Source: Sulfurovum sp.
GTDB taxonomy: Bacteria > Campylobacterota > Campylobacteria > Campylobacterales > Sulfurovaceae
Direction: 5' to 3'
Length of the DNA: 64,000 nt
Assembly (NCBI GenBank): GCA_027081115.1
Contig: JALWLD010000057.1
Span: forward strand, 62,001-126,000
Shown: positions 1-7,989 of the stretch, one piece after another
How positions within the stretch are numbered: position 1 is the stretch's first letter
Layout of the letters: every line of letters begins with the position of its first letter
Translations under genes and position numbers: made by a program
Notes under the pieces: model-generated
Databases searched by the model: none
What the model was told of the DNA's origin: nothing
The model's input: the letters and a program-made list of their open reading frames with translations, nothing else

Positions 1-840
1 CAAAAAGCAACCACAGACTTTGCTTCATTTGACACAGTGTTGGTACAGGGAGGAAACCCTGCTGAATCTATGCCTGATTCTACACGTGTACGTACAGGTT
101 TGGAGAGTGTGGAAAATCTTATCTATTTTGGACTTTATGAGAATGAAACTTCAAAAAGAGCCAAGATCGTCATTCCTGCTAAGAACTTTTTTGAAAAAGT
201 GGATGTACGTTTGAGTTATGGACATCAGTATATACACAAGATGAATAAAATAGTCGAATCTAACATAGGTATCTCTGAATATGAATTTACAAAACAGCTT
301 TTTGCTGCCTTTGGTTTTGAAAGTTTGGAGAGTGAAGAGACGTATATTGAAGGCTGGCTTGATCAGTGTGGTGAAGAGGAGGGTGAGTATATTTCTCCTG
401 CTTATGAAGCTTTGCCGTATGAAGAGGGTTTTGGAGAGGACGGTGATGATGAATTTGTTTTTATGGATGAATTTGATGATACCTTTATCAATACCAAAAG
501 TTTAACGAAAATACGTACATCGAAGAAGAATAAGATCACAGATGAGCGTCTGTGGTTACTCTCACCCAAAACCAATAAATCACTCAATACTCAGTTCAAC
601 AGGGGTACTACTGTACAACTTCATCCAGAACTTGGCTACACTGAAGGTGAAGAGGTATTACTTTCTTCAGAACATGGCTCTCACAGTTTTATTGTTCACT
701 TAAATGAAGATCTTCGTCCCGACTGTGCACTCGTTTCAAGCAATACAATAGGTGTAAATTTTCTGACACCAGCCATAGTAAGTGATGAGGGAGACAATGC
801 CTGTTATCAGGAAGTGAAAGTAGAAGTAAAAAGAGTATGA
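1..840 (+). CDS. Molybdopterin oxidoreductase, C-terminal part (5' end outside window)
   Basis: The frame is open to the window edge, so this is the last 279 codons of a longer enzyme; the in-frame GTG at 37 is internal. The stretch around VQGGNPAESMPDSTRVR is typical of the substrate/cofactor loop of the DMSO-reductase (MopB) family, and the last ~80 residues (from GTTVQLHPELGYTEGEE) look like the molybdopterin-dinucleotide-binding domain. Between them lies a strongly acidic insert (about 361-490 in DNA). Without the N-terminus, the Fe-S ligands and substrate cannot be judged. A NuoG-like subunit is possible, but no nuo genes follow. Its TGA overlaps the next ATG (ATGA), suggesting coupled translation. 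Confidence 0.75.
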   Translation, partial: QKATTDFASFDTVLVQGGNPAESMPDSTRVRTGLESVENLIYFGLYENETSKRAKIVIPAKNFFEKVDVRLSYGHQYIHKMNKIVESNIGISEYEFTKQLFAAFGFESLESEETYIEGWLDQCGEEEGEYISPAYEALPYEEGFGEDGDDEFVFMDEFDDTFINTKSLTKIRTSKKNKITDERLWLLSPKTNKSLNTQFNRGTTVQLHPELGYTEGEEVLLSSEHGSHSFIVHLNEDLRPDCALVSSNTIGVNFLTPAIVSDEGDNACYQEVKVEVKRV

Positions 841-2459
841 AATCCTGTAACACTTTTGGTAGAATCGTGTTAGTCTTACTTCTTTATCTGTTTCCTTTGT
901 ATCTTTTATCTGCTGAGCGTATTGATATTATTATCCCCAAACCCCAAAAGTGTGTTGCTTCTAAAGGCCATTTTGTTTTAAATAAACAAACGGGCTATAG
1001 TTCTGACAGTAGACTTGCTGTAAATGCTATTGTTTACTTGCAAGAGCACTTAAAACAGAGTGCCGGATATAGGTTGTCAAAGCGTAGTCGGTCCAAAGCA
1101 GCATTGCATTTTCATTACACTCTGAAAAGTGTCAAAAAGGCTGAAGGCTACAGGCTTATCATTTCAAAAGAGAATATTCAGATTGAAGCTAGGGACAGTG
1201 CAGGTTTTTTCTATGGGGTTGTCTCCTTGTTACAATTAATGGACCCCGTTATATGGGGAACAAAAAGAGCTAAAAATATATGGTCTATTCCTAGCTGTAA
1301 TATAGAAGATTATCCTCGTTTCAAGTGGCGTGGTCTGATGCTGGACTCTTCACGGAATTTCTTTTCAAAATCATATGTGGAAAAGTTCATTGACAGGATG
1401 GCACAGCATAAACTCAACCGATTTCATTGGCACCTGACAGATGATGAAGGATGGCGTATAGAGATCAAGAAGTACCCTCTGCTTACAAGTGTAGGAGCAA
1501 AACGTGGACCGGGTACGAAATTACCTTTTTCAACCTACCCGGCTATGCGTGGTTCAAAAAAAAGAGTACAATCGGGGTATTATTCTCAAAAAGATATCAG
1601 GGAAATAGTTACCTATGCCAAAGCAAGAGCTATAGAGATCATTCCTGAGATTGATATGCCAGCTCATGCTAAAGCAGCGCTTATTTCTTACCCCAAACTT
1701 TTGAAGGATCCTCAAGATAAAAGTCGTTACCGTTCGGTACAGATGGTTTCCAACAATACCCTAAATCCAGGTATGGACAGTACCTATGTGTTTATAGATA
1801 ATGTGATTGCCGAAGTGAGTAGACTCTTCCCTTTTGGTTATATACATGTAGGTGGTGATGAAGTACCTAAAGGTGCCTGGAAAAAGTCTCCAGCAGTAGT
1901 ACAAATCATGCAAAAGAAAGGCTTGAAAAACAATCAGGAAGTAGAAGAGTATTTCTTTACCCGTATCGATAAAATACTAGAGAAACACCATAAAAAGATG
2001 GTCACCTGGCAAGAGGTATGGAAGGATAAAAACAGTTTAAGAGATAAAAATATTTATATGGCATGGAAGAGTACAAATGCGGCAAAGAAGATCATGAAAA
2101 CAGGGAATAATGTGATTTTGGCTCCGGTAGAATATCTCTATTTTGATCAGCAGTACCGTAAAAGCAAAGGTGAACCAGGACATACCTGGTCGACCCCTGT
2201 GAGTACAAAAAAAACATATAGTTTTACACCATTACATTCTTCTTACGTAAAAGGTATAGAAGCCTGCCTCTGGTCTGAAACTCTGCTCAATATCAAGATC
2301 GCAGACTATCTTACCTGGCCAAGAGCCTTGGCTCTCTCTGAAGCAGCATGGACAGAACAGTCTCAACGACAATGGAAAAATTTCAAAAAACGTGTATCAG
2401 AATATGGACTTCCTCGTTTAAAAATACAGGGTATACACTACCGTCCTATGGTACGCTAA
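837..2459 (+). CDS. Beta-N-acetylhexosaminidase (GH20), exported
   Basis: 540 residues. An N-terminal hydrophobic stretch (about residues 8-25, ending LLSA) looks like a signal peptide. A GH20b-type domain (about 30-150) precedes the GH20 catalytic barrel, marked by FKWRGLMLDSSRNF and RFHWHLTDDEGWRIE. HVGGDE at residues 337-342 contains the catalytic Asp341-Glu342 pair used in substrate-assisted hydrolysis of terminal GlcNAc/GalNAc. Length and motif order fit a complete enzyme. It probably removes N-acetylglucosamine from wall fragments or external chitin oligomers in the periplasm. The convergent NamZ-type muramidase supports a peptidoglycan role. Translation is probably coupled to the upstream gene by a 4-bp overlap. 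Confidence 0.93.
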   Translation: MKSCNTFGRIVLVLLLYLFPLYLLSAERIDIIIPKPQKCVASKGHFVLNKQTGYSSDSRLAVNAIVYLQEHLKQSAGYRLSKRSRSKAALHFHYTLKSVKKAEGYRLIISKENIQIEARDSAGFFYGVVSLLQLMDPVIWGTKRAKNIWSIPSCNIEDYPRFKWRGLMLDSSRNFFSKSYVEKFIDRMAQHKLNRFHWHLTDDEGWRIEIKKYPLLTSVGAKRGPGTKLPFSTYPAMRGSKKRVQSGYYSQKDIREIVTYAKARAIEIIPEIDMPAHAKAALISYPKLLKDPQDKSRYRSVQMVSNNTLNPGMDSTYVFIDNVIAEVSRLFPFGYIHVGGDEVPKGAWKKSPAVVQIMQKKGLKNNQEVEEYFFTRIDKILEKHHKKMVTWQEVWKDKNSLRDKNIYMAWKSTNAAKKIMKTGNNVILAPVEYLYFDQQYRKSKGEPGHTWSTPVSTKKTYSFTPLHSSYVKGIEACLWSETLLNIKIADYLTWPRALALSEAAWTEQSQRQWKNFKKRVSEYGLPRLKIQGIHYRPMVR

Positions 2460-3634
2460 GGGTAGAGCAGGTATTTACGGCGTATTTTTTTAAAGGCTGA
2501 AAGCTCTTTTTGCCAACTCTTACGTATCTTTTTCTCTGATACCCCTGCTGTGATCTGTTTTCGTAGTCTATTTGAACCTGCAAGCTTGTCAAAAAACTTT
2601 TTATGACTAAAAAAACGTTTTTTCTTGGGGTAGTTGGCATAGGCATCCTGCAGATAACCAAGATTTAGTTTTTGTTCTTTACGCAGTGTAGAGAGCCTTC
2701 TTTGACTCAAGTCTATACCATAACAGTGTTCTCCTTTGAATTTTGGGTATGTTGCTCCTGCTATTGAACGTGGAATAACATAAAAGTTTTTTTTTGTGTA
2801 ACTGTTTGCACAGTAGAGTTGAAAAGGTATTTTTGTACCCCTGCCTGCTGAAAAAACAGTACCTTCAAAAAATGCCAGAGAGGGGTAGAGTGCAATGGCG
2901 TTGTCATTTGGAAGATTGGGAGAGGGTTTGACAGGAAGTGTATAGGACCTTTGGTGTGTATAGTTTTTTAAAGGAATAACAGTTAGCCTTGCCTTTTCCC
3001 CACTTTTAAGCCATCCTTCGCCATTGATCATCCTGGCATACTCTCCTATGCTCATACCATAGACAACAGGTACAGGATGAAGCCCTATAAAAGAGCGGTA
3101 TTTTTTTTGAAGTACTGGTCCATCAATATAATGCCCATTGGGGTTTGGTCTATCGAGGACTACTACAGGTATGTTATTCTCAGCTCCTGCTTCCATAATG
3201 TAATGCAGTGTAGAGAGATAGGTATAAAATCTTACTCCGACATCTTGAATGTCAAAGAGTATAAGATCAATACCTTTTAAGTCTTTCTTTGTCGGTTTTT
3301 TATCTTTTCCGTAAAGGGAGATGATTGGAAGTCTGGTTTTAGTATCATGATGGTTTCTAACATGTGCACCCGCATCAGCTTTACCCCTAAATCCATGTTC
3401 TGGAGCAAATATCTTCTTGACTTTGATATGATATTTTAAAAGATAGTCAAGTAAATGTCTGTTTTTTACTAAAGAGGAGTGGTTTACAACAAGAGCTATT
3501 TGTTTGTCTTTGAGAAGAGGAAGGTAAAGCTCTGGCCGTTCTGCCGCAGGTATGATTTTTTTGGCAGAAAGCAGGGTACTTAATACTATAAAAAGTAAAC
3601 CAATGATATGTAGTTTCTGTTTTGAAGTGTTCAT
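2456..3634 (-). CDS. DUF1343 protein, NamZ-type exo-N-acetylmuramidase (GH171)
   Basis: 392 residues with an N-terminal signal-like segment (about 9-24). The body matches the DUF1343 family: FAPEHGFRGKADAG, LILFDIQDVGVRFYTY, VLDRPNPNGHYIDGP and VVYGMSIGEYARMINGE are family-typical blocks. The founding characterised member, NamZ of Bacillus subtilis, removes terminal MurNAc from wall oligosaccharides. Paired with the adjacent GH20 enzyme, which would take GlcNAc, the two could trim glycan chains alternately. The gene is transcribed towards the GH20 gene and their stop codons interlock in the sequence CTAA. Substrate is inferred from the family, not from a visible catalytic residue. Confidence 0.88.
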   Translation of the reverse strand: MNTSKQKLHIIGLLFIVLSTLLSAKKIIPAAERPELYLPLLKDKQIALVVNHSSLVKNRHLLDYLLKYHIKVKKIFAPEHGFRGKADAGAHVRNHHDTKTRLPIISLYGKDKKPTKKDLKGIDLILFDIQDVGVRFYTYLSTLHYIMEAGAENNIPVVVLDRPNPNGHYIDGPVLQKKYRSFIGLHPVPVVYGMSIGEYARMINGEGWLKSGEKARLTVIPLKNYTHQRSYTLPVKPSPNLPNDNAIALYPSLAFFEGTVFSAGRGTKIPFQLYCANSYTKKNFYVIPRSIAGATYPKFKGEHCYGIDLSQRRLSTLRKEQKLNLGYLQDAYANYPKKKRFFSHKKFFDKLAGSNRLRKQITAGVSEKKIRKSWQKELSAFKKIRRKYLLYP

Positions 3635-3707
3635 GTAAAAGTTATAACAAAAAAAGATTAATGCACAGAGAAACCTTTACATCTTACAGTACTTAAAAAC
3701 ACTTTGC

Positions 3708-3713
3708 TATAAT
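3708..3713 (+). promoter_or_regulatory. -10 box upstream of argD
   Basis: TATAAT in the context TTTGCTATAATACT, 28 bases before the argD ATG, in the 106-bp divergent spacer. No convincing -35 is visible, as is usual for sigma70 promoters in this phylum. Confidence 0.6.
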
Positions 3714-3740
3714 ACTAACAATAAAAATGGGAAATTATAA

Positions 3741-4925
3741 ATGACTTTAGAACAACAAGATAAACAGTATGTATTGCAGACGTATGCACGTGACTATACA
3801 AACTTTGTAAAGGGTGTGGGTTCTACACTGTACGATGAGAATGGACGTGACTACATAGACTTTGCTTCCGGGATAGGGGTAAACTCTATAGGACATGGAA
3901 ATGAGAAGTTGAGTTCTGCTATTTGTGAACAGGCAAAAAACATTATCCATATCTCAAACCTTCAAGTGATCGAACCTCAGGCTAAACTAGCGCAGAAGAT
4001 CGTGGAACTTTCCGGCTATGAGATGGGGATCTTTTTTGCAAATTCTGGTGCAGAAGCCAATGAAGGTGCTATTAAAATTGCTCGTAAGTATGGGGAGACG
4101 AAGTTTGATGAAAAGCGTTACAAAGTGATCACACTTGAGCATTCATTTCATGGAAGAACCATTACTACAGTTAAAGCAACAGGGCAAGAGAGTTTTCATA
4201 CACCTAACTTCTCTCCTTATCCGGATGGATTCTCTTATGAAAAAAGTATAGAAGATGTCTACTCTGCCATTGATGATAAGACTGTAGCGGTACTTATTGA
4301 ACTGGTACAGGGAGAGGGTGGTGTGCAACCTTTTGAGAAAGAGGAGATACAGAAACTTGCTACTCATTTGAAAAGTAAAGATATCTTACTTATTGTCGAT
4401 GAGGTACAAACAGGTGTTTACAGAACAGGAGAGTTTCTTGCTTCAAACCTCTATGAGATTGAACCTGATATCATCACCCTTGCCAAAGGCTTGGGGGGAG
4501 GGGTACCTATAGGTGCGGTAATGACCAAACATAAAGAGGTTTTGGTCGCCGGTGATCATGGTAGTACATTTGGTGGTAACTACCTTAGTACGGCTGCAGG
4601 GTTGGCTGTGTTAGATGTACTTAAACCGATGTATGAGAGTGGTGCTATTGATGAGACACTGGTCTATTTTTCTGAAAAACTGAAACATATGGCAGTAAAG
4701 CATGAAAATCTGTTCGAGAAAGAAGTAGGGCTGGGACTTATGCGAGGATTACGTGCAAAAAGTGCCGAGATCCAAGGAAGAGTGCTGAAAAATGCATTGA
4801 CAGAAGGTCTGGTTGTTTTAAAAGCAGGACGTAACACAGTACGTTTTCTACCAAGTATAACCATTAGCAAAAATGAAATCGATGAAGGGTTTAAACGTTT
4901 TGAAAAAGCTATTAGTTCTTTGTAG
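3741..4925 (+). CDS. argD: Acetylornithine aminotransferase
   Basis: 394 residues, a full-length class-III PLP aminotransferase. Family blocks include IDFASGIGVNSIGHGN near the N-terminus, FFANSGAEANEGAIKIARK for cofactor phosphate binding, LIVDEVQTGVYRTG, and ITLAKGLGGGVPIGAV with the Schiff-base lysine. GSTFGGNYLSTAAGLAVL follows. The enzyme transfers the amino group of glutamate to N-acetylglutamate semialdehyde in arginine synthesis and often serves DapC in lysine/wall synthesis too. argB lies 15 kb away and dapD at the far end of the window. The next gene starts inside its last codons, so argD, the TolC-like gene and the methyltransferase probably form one operon. Confidence 0.95.
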   Translation: MTLEQQDKQYVLQTYARDYTNFVKGVGSTLYDENGRDYIDFASGIGVNSIGHGNEKLSSAICEQAKNIIHISNLQVIEPQAKLAQKIVELSGYEMGIFFANSGAEANEGAIKIARKYGETKFDEKRYKVITLEHSFHGRTITTVKATGQESFHTPNFSPYPDGFSYEKSIEDVYSAIDDKTVAVLIELVQGEGGVQPFEKEEIQKLATHLKSKDILLIVDEVQTGVYRTGEFLASNLYEIEPDIITLAKGLGGGVPIGAVMTKHKEVLVAGDHGSTFGGNYLSTAAGLAVLDVLKPMYESGAIDETLVYFSEKLKHMAVKHENLFEKEVGLGLMRGLRAKSAEIQGRVLKNALTEGLVVLKAGRNTVRFLPSITISKNEIDEGFKRFEKAISSL

Positions 4926-6093
4926 TCTATTGAGCTCTTTACTGCTTGCAGATGAGTTAAGTGATATCCTCTCAACAAACAAAGAGTTACTTTTTGATTA
5001 CGATCAAAAAAGTAATGAATTGCAAAGTGATATGTTATCTAAAAGCTGGATCAATCCTGTACAGGTACGTTATGGAAAAGATTATTCAACTCGGTTTAAA
5101 AGCGGAACGGTCGCTACGGGTACCTTTTCTGTATTTATTGATCAGCCTATCTTTAGATCGGGAGGTATTTACTATGCGATCAAGTATTCTGCTGCGCTGA
5201 GAGATGCAAACAGTGCTGAGATAAAATTTCAAAAACGTCAAATGATTGGAGATGCAGTTTCCATTTTATTTAATTTAAAAAAGAATAGATTAGAACAGAA
5301 AAAGATGCGTTTTTTGATCAAAAATGACAAGATAGATATACGTCAGAAAAAAGATTCGTATGATGCTGGTATTTTAGACAGTAGTTTTTTGGATCAGGCG
5401 ATTCTGAAGAAGAGTCAGGATGAAGCAACACTGTTGGAACTTGAATTAAATTATTTGGAGTTAAAACAGCGTTTTTCTCTTTTAAGTGATAAAAAACCGG
5501 ATAAGTTACGATTGCCAAAACTCAGAATGATGAGTAAAAAGAACTATACACAGCAAAATCTTGAATTGAAAAGAGATATTTTACGTGCAGAAGAGTCTTC
5601 ATACAATGAAAAAGTAACTGTAGCCAAATATCTGCCGACGCTTGCTTTACAAGGACAGTATACAGATGGTGACCTTAACCCTCTTTTTGGAAATAGTGGG
5701 TTAAATGAGGGCTATTACAATTATGGATTTTCTGTCTCTATGCCTTTAGATATCAATACATTTTCAGATATAGAAGCAGCAAAGGTGGAAAAACTAAGAG
5801 CAGCAACACAGGTATTGGACAGAAAAGATACAGTAAAGGAAGAGTATCAGTGGATTGATAACTCTTTGCATATATTGGACCGAAAGATCTCTTTGGCTAG
5901 AAAAGATGAAAAGGTCTATAGTAGTCTGCTACGTTTGACAAAAGATCTTGTAAAAGCCGGAGAGAAGACTTCTTTAGATTCTGATATTATGTCTAACTCA
6001 CTTCAAATTAGAAAACTGGATCAGAAAATTTATAGTATTGATAAACAGTTGAAACTGCTCCAACTTTATATTCGGGTGGAAAATGTATTTTAG
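4900..6093 (+). CDS. TolC-family outer membrane protein
   Basis: 397 residues from the TTG at 4900. This start gives a typical signal peptide (MKKLLVLCSLLSSLLLA, then DELSD) and has AAGGG about 10 bases upstream; in-frame ATGs at 4882 and 4873 are alternatives without a good ribosome site. The rest is long amphipathic helices with short strands (for example VFIDQPIFRSGGIYYAI and VSMPLDINTFSDIEAAKVE), the pattern of the OEP/TolC family. It should form the outer membrane duct of an efflux or secretion system, but no adaptor or pump lies next to it; the RND permease is 42 kb away. It overlaps argD at its start and the methyltransferase at its end. Confidence 0.82.
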   Translation: MKKLLVLCSLLSSLLLADELSDILSTNKELLFDYDQKSNELQSDMLSKSWINPVQVRYGKDYSTRFKSGTVATGTFSVFIDQPIFRSGGIYYAIKYSAALRDANSAEIKFQKRQMIGDAVSILFNLKKNRLEQKKMRFLIKNDKIDIRQKKDSYDAGILDSSFLDQAILKKSQDEATLLELELNYLELKQRFSLLSDKKPDKLRLPKLRMMSKKNYTQQNLELKRDILRAEESSYNEKVTVAKYLPTLALQGQYTDGDLNPLFGNSGLNEGYYNYGFSVSMPLDINTFSDIEAAKVEKLRAATQVLDRKDTVKEEYQWIDNSLHILDRKISLARKDEKVYSSLLRLTKDLVKAGEKTSLDSDIMSNSLQIRKLDQKIYSIDKQLKLLQLYIRVENVF

Positions 6094-7069
6094 TGACTAT
6101 ATGAACGAATGGCTTTACGGTAAAGAGGGATATTATAAAACATTTAAAGCTATTGGTAAAGAAGGGGACTTCTATACAGCAGTAAGTACTTCGGCTTTTT
6201 TTGGTGCCAGTATAGCAAACCATTTTTTTAAACTTATTCAAGAAGAGAAAGCAGATAAAAATGGATGGCTTATTGAGATTGGTGCACATCAAGGGTATTT
6301 GCTTTGTGATATGATACAGTGGTTGTACACCTGTGATCCAACACTTGTAAAGAGTTTGAAGTTTGGTATAGTGGAACGTCAGACAGAAGTACAAAAGGCA
6401 CAGTTGGCATACATTCAGGAACGTTTTGGAAATGACATCAGTATTACGCATTTTAATGATATTGCTGATGTTAAAGTTGACTATGCCTTTGTAGTAGCCA
6501 ATGAGATCTTTGATGCTTTTCCCTGTGAACTGCTCAAAGATGAAAAGATCGCTGTTGTAAAAGAACATCAAATTGAGTGGAAAGAAGCATCTTCAGAACT
6601 ACTTACCTGGGCCAAGACTCATCGTTTGAGACAGGGAGAAATAGCTATAGGGTATGAAGATTTTGCCAAAGCCATGGCAGAAGGTATGAAAAAGTGTGAT
6701 TTTGTTACTTTTGATTATGGTGAAAAATATGTGCGTAATGACTTCTCCATTCGTGTGTATAGAAAACATGAAACGTTTCCACTTTTTGATGAAGAGTTGC
6801 TACTCTCTGAGTCTTACCAAAAAGACGATATTACCTATGATGTGAACTTTGGACACGTGAGTGAAGCCTTTTTAAACACTGGGTTTAAAGAAGTTGCTTA
6901 TGAGACACAAGCAAGAGCATTGGTACGTTTTGGGCTGATTGATCTGCTGGAATCATTTGCAAGGCAGACGACTCAGTCAAAATATCTAAGAGAAGCAGAC
7001 AAGATAAAAACACTTATCGCACCTACGATGATGGGCGATAAGTTCAAAATGGTGCACTTTAGTAAATAG
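6083..7069 (+). CDS. SAM-dependent methyltransferase, MidA/NDUFAF7 (COG1565) family
   Basis: 328 residues. SDYMNEWLYGKEGYY and GDFYTAVSTSAFFGASIA at the N-terminus and VVANEIFDAFPCELL in the middle are signatures of the MidA/NDUFAF7 family. WLIEIGAHQGYLLCDMI is the SAM-binding loop. The mitochondrial member methylates an arginine of complex I subunit NDUFS2; bacterial substrates are poorly known, so the role in NADH-dehydrogenase assembly is inference. The start overlaps the TolC-like gene by 11 bases. The gene ends 8 bases from the convergent lipoprotein gene, leaving no room for a terminator. Confidence 0.87.
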   Translation: MYFSDYMNEWLYGKEGYYKTFKAIGKEGDFYTAVSTSAFFGASIANHFFKLIQEEKADKNGWLIEIGAHQGYLLCDMIQWLYTCDPTLVKSLKFGIVERQTEVQKAQLAYIQERFGNDISITHFNDIADVKVDYAFVVANEIFDAFPCELLKDEKIAVVKEHQIEWKEASSELLTWAKTHRLRQGEIAIGYEDFAKAMAEGMKKCDFVTFDYGEKYVRNDFSIRVYRKHETFPLFDEELLLSESYQKDDITYDVNFGHVSEAFLNTGFKEVAYETQARALVRFGLIDLLESFARQTTQSKYLREADKIKTLIAPTMMGDKFKMVHFSK

Positions 7070-7077
7070 TACCTTGT

Positions 7078-7491
7078 CTAGAGTGCTTTGAGCATGGCAC
7101 ATTTTTTGAGTGCACCTGCTTCACTTCCAAGCATCTGTGCATATTTGTCAAATTTCTCTTGACCTATCATAGAGATACACTCTGCATTGCTCATGGCAGC
7201 AGTTGGAGATGCTACGACAGTTTCAGCAGTATTTGCACTCTCTTCTACTTTTTTACTTTTTTTCTTGTCTGTTTCCGGGTACATATAGTCTGATGAGAAG
7301 TTTTCATCTTCTACCTCTTTGAGCTCTATATGCTTTTTAGGTGGTGGAGGAACATTTACATAGTTCTGTTGTATTTTACTGTTGTCTTTTTTAACTACGT
7401 TAGCTTTTTGTTTGCCTGATGGTCCATAATAGGGAGTACATCCTGATATCAATAAAAGTGCAGTGAGTATTACAATCCAATTCTTCATCAT
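7078..7491 (-). CDS. Hypothetical lipoprotein
   Basis: 137 residues. The N-terminus is a lipoprotein signal: hydrophobic segment, then lipobox LISGC with the lipidated Cys18. After it comes a low-complexity, charged, proline-containing linker (VPPPPKKHIELKEVEDE; DKKKSKKVEES). The C-terminal ~40 residues (from NAECISMIGQEKFDKYAQ) look folded and hold two cysteines. I recognise no named family. It is the last gene of the radA-acpS run, 86 bases after acpS. A stop-proximal, convergent position to the methyltransferase gene gives no functional hint. Confidence 0.72.
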   Translation of the reverse strand: MMKNWIVILTALLLISGCTPYYGPSGKQKANVVKKDNSKIQQNYVNVPPPPKKHIELKEVEDENFSSDYMYPETDKKKSKKVEESANTAETVVASPTAAMSNAECISMIGQEKFDKYAQMLGSEAGALKKCAMLKAL

Positions 7492-7577
7492 TTTACCTTA
7501 AGTATTTGTTTTCATTATTGTATTGTAATATGCCCTAAAAAACAACACAGGATAGATAAAAGGGTATGCTGTGGAGT

Positions 7578-7931
7578 CTATTTGTACGTAATGGCAACAA
7601 CAGCAATAGCAAAACCACCGTCATGGCTAATAGAGAGAGAAGCCTCTTTGATGTTATGCCTTTTTTGAGCTTCTTTTGATAGACAAAAATAAGGTGCTCC
7701 CCTATGGTCTTTGGCGATAATGATATCGTGAAATGCCAAATGTTCGCCAATACCACACCCAAGTGCTTTTGAAATAGCTTCTTTTGATGCCCATAAACCG
7801 GCAAGTGTTTCGGTTTTACGTGCCATAGCTATCTCTTTTTTTGAGAGGTATCGCTGTTTAAATTTAATACCGTATCTTTTTACCAATTTTTCTATCCGGT
7901 CTATACGGATAATATCTGTTCCTATTTTCAT
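7578..7931 (-). CDS. acpS: Holo-[acyl-carrier-protein] synthase
   Basis: 117 residues, the usual AcpS length. MKIGTDIIRIDRIEK holds the conserved magnesium-binding Asp, and LAGLWASKEAISKALG holds the second acidic ligand (Glu in WASKEA). LSISHDGGFAIAVVA is the conserved C-terminal block. The enzyme attaches 4'-phosphopantetheine from CoA to apo-ACP in the cytoplasm, activating fatty-acid synthesis. It lies 58 bases downstream of radA on the same strand and probably shares its transcript. Confidence 0.95.
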   Translation of the reverse strand: MKIGTDIIRIDRIEKLVKRYGIKFKQRYLSKKEIAMARKTETLAGLWASKEAISKALGCGIGEHLAFHDIIIAKDHRGAPYFCLSKEAQKRHNIKEASLSISHDGGFAIAVVAITYK

Positions 7932-7989
7932 GGCAGTAGTGTAGCAAAAAAAGTATTAAATTGTATTGTTTTTTCTTATAATATTATTC

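Noticed and set aside
1..840. NuoG subunit of complex I
   Set aside because: No other nuo gene follows and the N-terminal Fe-S part is outside the window; only the wider molybdopterin family can be supported.
6008..6571. Long open frame on the minus strand opposite the MidA-type methyltransferase
   Set aside because: It lies wholly over clear coding sequence, has no ribosome site and its product is unlike any protein; same for other antisense frames in the window (for example 38354-38818 and 50027-50539).
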